From: Bufo bufo
Taxonomy: Eukaryota; Chordata; Amphibia; Anura; Bufonidae
Direction: 5' to 3'
DNA: 64,000 bases
Assembly: GCF_905171765.1 (NCBI RefSeq)
Contig: NC_053392.1
Span: 344,131,010-344,195,009, forward strand
The position numbers and the translations under genes are program-made. Each line of letters starts with the position of its first letter. The first letter of the stretch is position 1. Below are positions 44,899-55,199 of this stretch, in pieces. The notes below the pieces were generated by a model that searched no databases, had not been told where the DNA came from, and saw only the letters and a program-made list of their open reading frames with translations.

Positions 44899-45226
44899 GG
44901 CTCCATTCAGACGTCCGTATGTGTTTTGCGGATCCGCCGATCCACGGATTCGCGGATCCGCAAAACACGGACACTGGCAATGTGCTTTCCGCATTTTGCG
45001 GATCCACACATTGCCAGAACTATATAGAAAATGCCTTTTCTTGTCCGCAATTGCGGACAAGAATAGGACATGTTCTATATTTTTGCGGAACGGAAGTGCG
45101 GACCCGGAAGTGCAGATCCGCAATTCCGGATCCGAGCGGGACAAAGTCTGTCCCCATAGAAATGAATGGGTCCGCAATTCCATTCCGCAAAATGCAGAAC
45201 AGAATTGCGGACGTGTGAATGGGGCC
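44899..45226. mobile_element. TAA-flanked MITE in the left arm
   Basis: TAA at 44896-44898 and 45227-45229. The ends are GGCTCCATTCAGACGTCCG and its diverged complement. The interior has CGGATCC and TTGTCCGCAA inverted blocks. Its ends match those of the unit amplified in the satellite at 52444-53630, which has lost most of the interior. Confidence 0.88.
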
Positions 45227-45229
45227 TAA

Positions 45230-45746
45230 GGGTCCCTTATCACCGCCAGTTAGTTAGCCACTTGTTAGGTAGTTAGCGCCCACCGCACAGCAGTCACTGA
45301 TTAGTCGCTGATTAGCGTCATCGCTGTCGCTAATCAGCACTAGTACTATATAGTATCTGTAAGTGATCAAGACTGATCGCAATCAGATCTATATCAGTAC
45401 ATTAGGGTCACATTAGGCTCTACAAAAAACTTGGGGTGTTTGCCAGATCAGGCCTTATCTTGTGCGCACACTTGCGTTCAGTCCGCCCCACCGCAGTGAC
45501 AGAAATGTTTTTTTTTCTGATCACTGCAAACACATCGTAAAATCGCTGCGGCGCTATAAAGATCACTTTTGAGCTTTTTGGATCTTTATTAGCGATCGCA
45601 GCTTTTTTTTTTATTTGCACATTTTTTGGCAGAGATTTTTTCATCCACATTGATCGATGCGAATGAAGAAATCTGTGCCGTTCATTTTTTCTTTCAGCCC
45701 AGAGGCTGAACGAAAAAAAAAAATCTCATTATCCGTATGCTCAATA
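45230..45746. other. Left-arm DNA, non-coding
   Basis: GC to AT-rich transition with GTTAGTTAGCC and GCTAATCAG words. No gene. Confidence 0.45.
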
Positions 45747-45749
45747 TAA

Positions 45750-46076
45750 GGCCTCATGCACACGACCGTGCCATTTTTTGCGGTCTGCAAACTGCGGATG
45801 CGCAAAAAACGGAAGGCGCCCGTGTTGACTTCTGCAATTTGCGTAACGGAACGGGCGCCGGCAATATAAATGCCTATTCTTGTCCGCAAAGCGCGGACAA
45901 GAATAGGACATGTTATATTTTTTTAGCGGAGCCGCAGAACGGAGCCACGGATGCGGACAGCACACGGAGTGCTGTCCGCATTTTTTGCGGCCCCATTGAA
46001 ATGAATGGGTCCGCATCCGAGCCGCCAAAATGGCGGCTCGGATGCGGACCCAAACAACGGTCGTGTGCATGAGGCC
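45750..46076. mobile_element. TAA-flanked MITE
   Basis: TAA at 45747-45749 and 46077-46079. The ends GGCCTCATGCACACGACCG and their complement are long and well matched. Its right-hand TAA is also the left-hand TAA of the next MITE. Confidence 0.9.
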
Positions 46077-46079
46077 TAA

Positions 46080-46855
46080 GGGCCCTTTCACACTTGCGTT
46101 CTTTTCTTCCGGCATAGAGTTCCGTCGTCGGGGCTCTTTGCCGGAAGAATCCTGATCAGTTTTATCCTAATACATTCTGAATGGAGAGAAATCCGTTCAG
46201 GATGCATCAGGATGTCTTCAGTTCCGGACCGGAACGTTTTTTGGCCGGAGAAAATACCGCAGCATGCTGCGCTTTTTGCTCCGGCCAAAAATCCTGAACA
46301 CTTGCCGCAAGGCCGGATCCGGAATTAATGCCCATTGAAAGGCATTAATCCGGATCCGGCCTTAAGCTAAACGTCGTTTCGGCGCATTGCCGGATCCGAC
46401 GTTTAGCTTTTTCTGAATGGCTACCATGGCTGAATGGCTACCATGGACGCTAAAGTCCTGACAGCCATGGTAAAGTGTAGTGGGGAGCAGGGGAGCAGTA
46501 TACTTACCGTCCGTGCGGCTCCCCGGGCGCTCCAGAGTGACGTCAGGGCGCCCCACGCGCATGGATGACGTGATCACATGGACACGTCATCCATGCGCAT
46601 GGGGCGCTCTGACGTCATTCTGGAGCGCCCCGGGAGCCGCACGGACTGTAAGTATACTGCTCCCCCGCTCCCCACTAATACTATGGCAGCCAGGACTTTA
46701 ATAGCGTCCTGGGTGCCATAGTAACACTGAACGCATTTTGAAGACGGATCCGTCTTCAAATGCTTTCAGTTCACTTGCGTTTTTCCGGATCCGGCGTGTA
46801 ATTCCGGCAAATGGAGTACACGCCGGATCCGGACAACGCAAGTGTGAAAGAGCCC
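46080..46855. mobile_element. Palindromic MITE, TAA duplication (copy 2)
   Basis: Same family and orientation as 3289-4055, with the same ends (GGGCCCTTTCACACTTGCG). TAA at 46077-46079 and 46856-46858. It differs from copy 1 by scattered substitutions and a small GAATGGCTACCATGG duplication near 46425-46445. Confidence 0.92.
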
Positions 46856-46859
46856 TAAG

Positions 46860-48940
46860 GAGAATAGCAGAAACTCCTAATGCTGGCCATACATTTAATG
46901 ATTGCGGAGACCCTCAAATGCCAGGGCAGTACAAACACCCCACAAATGACCCCATTTTGGAAAGAAGACACCCCAAGGTATTCACTGAGGGGCATATTGA
47001 GTCCATGAAAGATTGAACTTTTTGTCACAAGTTAGCGGAAAGGGAGACTTTGTGAGAAAAAAAATAAATAAGAAAAATTTCCTCTAACTTGTGCCAAAAA
47101 AATAAAAATCTTCTATGAACTCGCCATGCCCCTCACGGAATACCTTGGGTGTCTTCTTTCCAAAATGGGGTCACATGTGGGGTATTTATACTGCCCTGGC
47201 ATTTTAGGGGCCCTAAAGCGTGAGAAGAAGTCTGGAATCCAAATGCCTAAAAATGCCCTCCTAAAAGGTACTCGTTGGACTTTCGGCCCCTTTGCTCTTC
47301 TCCTGAGTACGGCGTTACCACATATGTGACACTTTTTTGCAGCCTAGGTGCGCAAAGGGGCCCAAATTCCAATGAGTACCTTTACGATTTCACAGGGCAT
47401 TTTTTACGCATTTGGATTCCAAACTACTTCTCACGCTTTAGGTCCCCTAAAATGCCAGGGCAGTATAAATACCCCACAAGTGACCCCATTTTGAAAAGAA
47501 GACACTCCAAGGTATTTCATGAGGGGCATGGCGAGTTCATGTAAAAAAAAAAATTTTTGTCACAAGTTAGTGGAATATGAGACTTTGTAAGAAAAAAAAA
47601 TAAACAAAAAGAATAAATCATTTTCCGCTAACTTGTGCCAAAAAAAAAATATTCTAGGAACTCGCCATGCCCCTCACGGAATACCTTGGGGTGTCTTCTT
47701 TCCAAAATGGGGTCACTTGTGGGGTATTTATACTGCCCTGGCATTTTAGGGGCCCTAAAGCGTGAGAAGTAGTTTGGAATCCAAATGCGTAAATAATGCC
47801 CTGTGAAATCCTAAAGATACTCATTGGAATTTGGGCCCCTTTGTGCACCTAGGCTGCAAAAAAGTGTCACACATGTGGTATCGCCGTACTCAGGAGAAGT
47901 AGGGCAATGTGTTTTGGGTTGTATTTTTACATATAACCATGCTGGGTGAGAGAAATATCTCTGTAAAATGACAACTTTGTATAAAAAAATGGGAAAAGTT
48001 GTCTTTTACAGAGATATTTATCTCACCAAGCATGGGTATATGTAAAAATACACCCCAAAACACATTGCCCTACTTCTCCTGAGTACGGCGATACCACATG
48101 TGTGACACTTTTTTGCAGCCTAGGTGCGCAAATTGGCCCAAATTCCAATGAGTACCTTTACGATTTCACAGGGCATTTTTTACGCATTTAGATTCCAAAC
48201 TACTTCTCACGCTTTAGGTCCCCTAAAATGCCAGGACAGTATAAATACCCCACAAGTGACCCCATTTTGGAAAGAAGACACCCCAAGGTATTTCGTGAGG
48301 GGCATGGCGAGTTCATGTAAAATTTTATTTTTTGGCACAAGTTAGTGGAATATTAGACTTTGTAAGAAAAAAAAAAAAAAAATCATTTTCCGCTAACTTG
48401 TGACAAAAAATAAAAACTTCCATGAACTCACTATGTCCATCAGCGAATACGTTAGGGTGTCTACTTTCTGAAATGGGGTAATTTGTGGAGTGTTTCTACT
48501 GTCTGGGCATTGTAGAACCTCAGGAAACATGACAGGTGCTCAGAAAGTCAAAGTGCGTAAATTAATTTTTTAAAACCATAGTTTGTAAACACTATAACTT
48601 TTACCCAAACCAATAAATATACACTTATTGCATTTTTTTAATCAAAGACATGTAGATCAATAAATTTAGAGAAAAATTTATATAGAAATGTAGTTTTATT
48701 TCAAAAATTTTACAACAGAAAGTGAAAATTAAAATTTTTTTGCAAAAATTTCGGTCAATTTTGATTAATATCAAAAAAAGTTAAAATGTCAGCAGCAATG
48801 AAATACCACCAAATGAAAGCTCTATTAGTGCGAAGAAAAGGAGGTAAAATTCATTTGGGTGGTAAGTTGTATGACCGAGCAATAAACCGGGAAATAGTGT
48901 AGTGCAGAATTGTAAAAAGTGGTCTGGTCATTAAGGGGGT
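46860..48940. repeat. Alternating palindromic units, left arm
   Basis: Inverted repeats centre on GTTAGYGGAA...TTCCRCTAAC near 47067, 47610 and 48380, and on an AAATGGGAAAAGTTGTC core near 47985. Between them run CCATGCCCCTCACGGAATAC, CTTTCCAAAATGGGGTCAC and CTGCCCTGGCATTTTAGGGG blocks on alternating strands. All reading frames here are mirror products. Confidence 0.88.
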
Positions 48941-48944
48941 TTAA

Positions 48945-51900
48945 CCACCTCAGCCCCCAGTGCTTAAACACCCTGAAAGACCAGGCCACTTTTTACACTT
49001 CTGACCTACACTACTTTCACCATTTATTGCTCGGTCATGCAACTTACCACCCAAATGAATTTTACCTCCTTTTCTTCTCACTAATAGAGCTTTCATTTGG
49101 TGGTATTTCATTGCTGCTGACATTTTTACTTTTTTTGTTATTAATCGAAATTTAACGATTTTTTTGCAAAAAAATGACATTTTTCACTTTCAGTTGTAAA
49201 ATTTTGCAAAAAAAATGACATCCATATATAAATTTTGCTCTAAATTTATTGTTCTACATGTCTTTGATAAAAAAAAAATGTTTGGGTAAAAAAAAAATGG
49301 TTTGGGTAAAAGTTATAGCGTTTACAAACTATGGTACAAAAATGTGAATTTCCGCTTTTTGAAGCAGCTCTGACTTTCTGAGCACCTGTCATGTTTCCTG
49401 AGGTTCTACAATGCCCAGACAGTACAAACACCCCACAAATGACCCCATTTCGGAAAGTACACACCCTAAGGTATTCGCTGATGGGCATAGTGAGTTCATA
49501 GAACTTTTTATTTTTTGTCACAAGTTAGCGGAAAATGACGATTTTTTTTTATTTTTTTTATTTTCTTACAAAGTCTCATATTCCACTAACTTGTGACAAA
49601 AAATAAAAACTTCCATGAACTCACTATGCCCATCACGAAATACCTTGGGGTCTCTTCTTTCCAAAATGGGGTCACTTGTGGGGTAGTTATACTGCCCTGG
49701 CATTCTAGGGGCCCAAATGTGTGGTAAGGAGTTTGAAATCAAATTCTGTAAAAACTGACCAGTGAAATCCGAAAGGTGCTCTTTGGAATGTGGGCCCCTT
49801 TGCCCACCTAGGCTGCAAAAAAGTGTCACACATTTGGTATCTCCGTATTCAGTAGAAGTTGGGGAATGTGTTTTGGGGTGTCATTTTACATATACCCATG
49901 CTGGGTGAGATAAATATCTTGGTCAAATGCCAAATTTGTATAAAAAAATGGGAAAAGTTGTCTTTTGCCAAGATATTTCTCTCACCCAGCATGGGTATAT
50001 GTAAAAAGACACCCCAAAACACATTCCCCAACTTCTCCTGAATACGGAGATACCAGATGTGTGACACTTTTTTGCAGCCTAGGTGGGCAAAGGGGCCCAT
50101 ATTCCAAAGAGCACCTTTCGGATTTCACTCGTCATTTTTACAGAATTTGATTTCAAACTCCTTACCACACATTTGGGCCCCTAGAATGCCAGGGCAGTAT
50201 AACTACCCCACAAGTGACCCCATTTTGGAAAGAAGAGACCCCAAGGTATTCGCTGATGGGCATAGTGAGTTCATGGAAGTTTTTATTTTTTGTCACAAGT
50301 TAGTGGAATATGAGACTTTGTATGAAAAAAAAAAAATATAAAAAAAATCATCATTTTCCACTAACTTGTGACAAAAAATAAAAAATTCTAGGAACTCGCC
50401 ATGCCCCTCACGGAATACCTTGGGGTGTCTTCTTTCCAAAATGGGGTCACTTGTGGGGTAGTTATACTGCCCTGGCATTTTCCAGGGGCCCTAATGTGTG
50501 GTAAGTAGGTAAATGACCAGTGAAATCCAAAAGGTGCTCTTTGGAATATGGGCCCCTTTGCCCACCTAGGCTGCAAAAAAGTGCCACACATGTGGTATCT
50601 CCGTACTCAGGAGAAGTTGGGGAATGTGTTTTGGGGTGTCTTTTTACATATACCCATGCTGGGTGAGAGAAATATCTTGGCAAAAGACAACTTTTCCCAT
50701 TTTTTTATACAAAGTTGGCATTTGACCAAGATATTTATCTCACCCAGCATGGGTATATGTAAAATGACACCCCAAAACACATTCCCCACCTTCTCCTGAG
50801 TACGGAGATACCAGATGTGTGACACTTTTTTGCAGCCTAGGTGGGCAAAGGGGCCCATATTCCAAAGAGCACCTTTCGGATTTCACTCGTCATTTTTTAC
50901 AGAATTTGATTTCAAACTCCTTACCACACATTTGGGCCCCTAAAATACCAGGGCATTATACCTACCCCACAAGTGACCCCATTTTGGAAAGAATAGACCC
51001 CAAGGTATTCGCTGATGGGCATAGTGAGTTCATGGAAGTTTTTATTTTTTGTCACAAGTTAGTGGAATATGAGACTTTGTATGAAAAAAAAAAAAAAAAA
51101 AATCATCATTTTCCACTAACTTGTGACAAAAAATAAAAAATTCTAGGAACTCGCCATGCCCCTCACGGAATACCTTGGGGTGTCTTCTTTCCAAAATGGG
51201 GTCACTTGTGGGGTAGTTATACTGCCCTGGCATTTTCCAGGGGCCCTAATGTGTGGTAAGTAGGTAAATGACCAGTGAAATCCGAAAGATACTCTTTGGA
51301 ATATGGGCCCCTTTGCCCACCTAGGCTGCAAAAAAGTGTCACACATCTGGTATCTCCGTACTCGGGAGAAGTTGGGGAATGTGTTTTGGGGTGTCTTTTT
51401 ACATATACCCATGCTGGGTGAGAGAAATATCTTGGCAAAAGACAACTTTTCCCATTTTTTATACAAAGTTGGCATTTGACCAAGATATTTATCTCACCCA
51501 GCATGGGTATATGTAAAATGACACCCCAAAACACATTCCCCAACTTCTCCTGAGTACGGCGATACCAGATGTGTGACACTTTTTTGCAGCCTAGATGCGC
51601 AAAGGGGCCCAAATTCCTTTTAGGAGGGCATTTTTAGACATTTGGATACCAGACTTCTTCTCACGCTTTGGGGCCCCTAGAATGCCAGGGCAGTATAAAT
51701 ACCCCACATGTGACCCCATTTTGGAAAGAAGACACCCCAAGGTATTCAATGAGGGGCATGGCGAGTTCATAGAAATTTTTTTTTTTTGGCACAAGTTAGC
51801 GGAAATTGATATTTTTTATTTTTTTCTCACAAAGTCTCCCGTTCCGCTAACTTGGGACAAAAATTTCAATCTTTCATGGACTCAATATGCCCCTCACGGA

Positions 51901-52160
51901 ATACCTGGGGGTGTCTTCTTTCCGAAATGGGGTCACATGTGGGGTAGTTATACTGCCCTGGCATTCTAGGGGCCCTAAAGCGTGAGAAGAAGTCTGGAAT
52001 ATAAATGTCTAAAAAATTTTACGCATTTGGATTCCGTGAGGGGTATGGTGAGTTCATGTGAGATTTAATTTTTTGTCACAAGTTAGTGGAATATGAGACT
52101 TTGTAAGAAAAAATAATAATAATTCCGCTAACTTGGGCCAAAAAAATGTCTGAATGGAGC
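48945..52160. repeat. Alternating palindromic units, right arm
   Basis: Begins with the AT-rich end (CCACCTCAGCCCCCAG). Centres of the GTTAGTGGAA type lie near 49545, 50325, 51095 and 51820. Centres of the ATGGGAAAAGTTG type lie near 49945, 50703 and 51458. The two types alternate about every 380 bp, so the full unit is about 760 bp. Confidence 0.88.
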
Positions 52161-52164
52161 CTTA

Positions 52165-52397
52165 CAGGGGGGTGATCAATGACAGGGGGGTGATCAATGA
52201 CAGGGGGGTGATCAATGACAGGGGGGTGATCAATGACAGGGGGGGTGATCAATGACAGGGGGGTGATCAATGACAGTGGGGTTGATCAATGACAGGGGGG
52301 TGATCAATGACAGGGGTTGATCAATGACAGGGGGGTGATCAATGACAGGGGGGGTGATCAATGACAGGGGTGGTGATCAATGACAGGGGGGTGATCA
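52165..52397 (+). repeat. 18-bp minisatellite
   Basis: About 13 copies of GGGGGGTGATCAATGACA with one-base length changes in the G run and a few TTGATC variants. The same word occurs once or a few times per unit in the satellite that follows. Confidence 0.93.
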
Positions 52398-53700
52398 GGG
52401 AGTCTATATGGGGTGATAACCACAGTCATTGATCACGCCCGTGTAAGGCTTCATTCAGACGTCCGGATGCGTTTTGCGGATCCGATCCATCTATCAGTGG
52501 ATCCGTAAAAATCATGCGGACGTCTGAATGGAGCTTTACAGGGGGGTGATCAATGACAGGGGGGTAATCAATGACAGGGGGGTGATCAGGGAGTCTATAT
52601 GGGGTGATCACCACAGTCATTGATCATGCCCCTGTAAGGCTTCATTCAGACGTCCGGATGCGTTTTGCGGATCCGATCCATCTATCAGTGGATCCGTAAA
52701 AATCATGCGGACGTCTGAATGGAGCTTTACAGGGGGGTAATCAATGACAGGGGGGTGATCAGGGAGTCTATATGGGGTGATAACCACAGTCATTGATCAT
52801 GCCCCTGTAAGGCTTCATTCAGACGTCCGGATGCGTTTTGCGGATCCGATCCATCTATCAGTGGATCTGTAAAAATCATGCAGACGTCTGAATGGAGCTT
52901 TACAGGGGGGTGATCAATGACAGGGGGGTAATCAATGACAGGGGGGTGATCAGGGAGTCTATATGGGGTGATCACCACAGTCATTGATCATGCCCCTGTA
53001 AGGCTTCATTCAGACGTCCGGATGCGTTTTGCGGATCCGATCCATCTATCAGTGGATCCGTAAAAATCATGCGGACGTCTGAATGGAGCTTTACAGGGGG
53101 GTAATCAATGACAGGGGGGTGATCAGGGAGTCTATATGGGGTGATCACCACAGTCATTGATCATGCCCCTGTAAGGCTTCATTCAGACGTCCGGATGCGT
53201 TTTGCGGATCCGATCCATCTATCAGTGGATCCGTAAAAATCATGCGGACGTCTGAATGGAGCTTTACAGGGGGGTAATCAATGACAGGGGGGTGATCAGG
53301 GAGTCTATATGGGGTGATAACCACAGTCATTGATCATGCCCCTGTAAGGCTTCATTCAGACGTCCGGATGCGTTTTGCGGATCCGATCCATCTATCAGTG
53401 GATCCGTAAAAATCATGCGGACGTCTGAATGGAGCTTTACAGGGGGGTAATCAATGACAGGGGGGTGATCAATGACAGGGGGGTGATCAGGGAGTCTATA
53501 TGGGGTGATAACCACAGTCATTGATCATGCCCCTGTAAGGCTTCATTCAGACGTCCGGATGCGTTTTGCGGATCCGATCCATCTATCAGTGGATCCGTAA
53601 AAATCATGCGGACATCTGAATGGAGCTTTACAGGGGGTTGATCAATGACAGGGGGGTAATCAATGACAGGGGGGTGATCAGGGAGTCTATATGGGGTGAT
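52398..53700 (+). repeat. 173/191-bp satellite containing a MITE
   Basis: TAAGGCTTCATTCAGACG starts near 52444, 52635, 52808, 52999, 53172, 53345 and 53536, giving spacings of 191, 173, 191, 173, 173 and 191. The difference equals one 18-bp minisatellite unit. Each unit holds a ~95-bp palindromic MITE-like core (CGTCCGGATGCG to CGGACGTCTGAATG), the minisatellite, and a GATCAGGGAGTCTATATGG spacer. Identical short frames in each unit are by-products. Confidence 0.93.
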
Positions 53701-54121
53701 CAGGGGTGATTAGGGGTGATCAGGGGCTAATAAGGGGTTAATAAGTGACGGGGGGGGGTGTAGTGTAGTGTAGTGGTGCTTGGTGGGACTTTACTGAGCT
53801 ACCTGTGTCCTCTGGTGGTCGATCCAAACAAATGGGACCACCAGAGGACCAGGTAGCAGGTATATTAGACGCTGTTATCAAAACAGCGTCTAATATACCT
53901 GTTAGGGGTTAAAAAAAACACATCTCTAGCCTGCCAGCGAACGATCGCCGCTGGCAGGCTGGAGATCAACTCTCTTACCTTCCGTTCCTGTGAGCGCGCG
54001 CGCCTGTGTGCGCGCGTTCACAGGAAATCTCGTGTCTCGCGAGAGGACGCGCCGGCGCGTCCAGGAGGAATGAATCAACCACCTCCAGGACGCGTCTGTG
54101 CGTACAGCGGTCCGGAGGTGG
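53701..54121. repeat. Right-arm end with hairpins
   Basis: GGTTAATAAGTGACGGGG, GTAGTGTAGTG, then hairpins around 53865-53900 (TATTAGACGCTGTT/AACAGCGTCTAATA) and 53930-53965 (AGCCTGCCAGCG/CGCTGGCAGGCT). CpG-rich terminus GCGCGCGTTCACAGG as in the left arm, inverted. Confidence 0.85.
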
Positions 54122-54499
54122 TTAAGCTAGGGGAGCTGAGGTGGTTAAAGTCAATGGGGACCCGAACTTAACTTTATTATTTTCCATTATAGCATGGTTA
54201 TAACGGAAAATAATAGCATTCTTAAGACAGAATGCTAAATAAAAAGGCTATTGAGGGGTTTAAAAAAAAATAATAACTCACCTCATTCACTTGATCGTGC
54301 AGCCTTGATCGCGCAGGTCTTCTATCTTCAGGACCTGCAAAAGGACCTGTGATGACTAGAGTTGAGCGAACCCGAACTGTAAAGTTCGGGTTCGCACCGA
54401 ACTTTACGATTTCTGGCACCCGGACCTGAACCCAAACATTTCCGTAAAAGTTTGGGTTCGGGTTCGGTGTTCGGCGATCTCTTGTCACTTTTTGAAAGG

Positions 54500-54625
54500 C
54501 TGCAGTGCAGCCAATCAACAAGCGTTTAACTACTTTGCCCTATGAGGCCATCACAGCCATGCCTACTAATGGCATGGCTGTGATTGGCCAAGTGAAGCAT
54601 GTCACCCAACCTCTATATAAGCTGG
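54500..54625 (+). promoter_or_regulatory. Transposon promoter, CCAAT and TATATAA
   Basis: CCAATCAACAAGCG near 54510, an inverted CCAAT (GATTGGCC) near 54580 and TATATAAG at 54614-54621. The same arrangement is kept in the copy at 61863-61971, which supports function. Confidence 0.55.
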
Positions 54626-55199
54626 AGTCACATAGCGCCGCACGTCACTCTGCTCTAGTCAGTGTAGGGAAAGCTGCTGCTGGGAAAGCTGCTGCTGTGA
54701 GGGACAGATTAGGGCAGAATTCTGGTGTTGTACAATCTGCAAACTACAGCGATAATTGAGGGTATTATGCTACAATATTGTACCCAGCCCTGAGCCCAGT
54801 GATACTCCAAAATAATTTTTAATCCATCTGTTAGTGAGGTCAGCGTCGGCGGCCATTTTGTTAAATGCAGTCACTTTGAAACTGCATGTTAACTGCCTGT
54901 GTGCCAGGGACATTAGTCTACTTCTGTTCTGGTAGCTCAGTGGAGGTAAAATTCCCTTTTTTTTGCAGGTCAAGTACCCCTACAGCCGGCAGTGCATACC
55001 TGGCATTGAAAATTATTCAATTACATTAGTCTGTTAGACTTTCACACATTTTTGTAACCTAAAGCGAGGTTTTTTTATCTGTCTGCCACAGGCACTGCAT
55101 ATATGACAGTCCAATAAAACCGTTAAATAGTGCCGTTACCTTGCTGCTGTAAAAAAGCAAAATTTTTGTGCTAGATAGCACTTTTGCGTACAGCACAGT

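Larger units (their letters stand above)
44457..54144. mobile_element. 9.7-kb TTAA-flanked inverted-duplicate element
   Basis: TTAA at 44453-44456 and 54145-54148 flanks the insert, and the outer DNA rejoins at a single TTAA. The two arms meet at another TTAA at 48941-48944 and mirror each other: GC-rich end, two hairpins (AGCGTCTGATAT-type and CCTGCCAGCG/CGCTGGCAGG), TTAATAAG and CACTACACTACACC words, palindromic units, AT-rich end (GACCAG, GCTCGGTCATGCAACTTACC). The left arm holds three MITEs; the right arm holds the satellite. No transposase. The right end has 23 extra bases between two TTAA sites (54122-54125 and 54145-54148), so one end may have been remodelled. Confidence 0.75.
43553..54357. 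mobile_element. GTTCGGGTTC-type repeat carrying two large insertions
   Basis: Left part 43553-43636 (GATGAGCGAACCC, GTTCGGGTTCGGG) continues at 44423-44456 (ACCCCAACTTAACCCC, CCCGGACGCC) and again at 54145-54357 (AAAGTCAATGGGGACCCGAA). The intervening DNA is a Penelope-like segment and the giant TTAA insertion. The pieces read as one continuous short repeat once these are removed. Its true ends and class are uncertain; the left end resembles those at 54362 and 61705. Confidence 0.7.

Noticed and set aside
49566..51969. Many overlapping frames of 60-130 codons on both strands with shared words such as FLQPRWAKGP and LGCKKVSHIWY
   Set aside because: They are mirror images produced by alternating inverted repeats. 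No start context or conserved protein family.
52426..53521. Three nearly identical 64-codon minus-strand frames starting MTVVITPYRLPDHPPV
   Set aside because: They repeat with the satellite period and consist of the minisatellite translated; not genes.
52165..53700. Regular repeat spacing resembling a CRISPR array
   Set aside because: Units are tandem without unique spacers and the surroundings are eukaryotic transposons.
44457..54144. Segmental inverted duplication of host DNA
   Set aside because: The flanks rejoin at a single TTAA and the arm end occurs alone at 63640, which fits a mobile element better.
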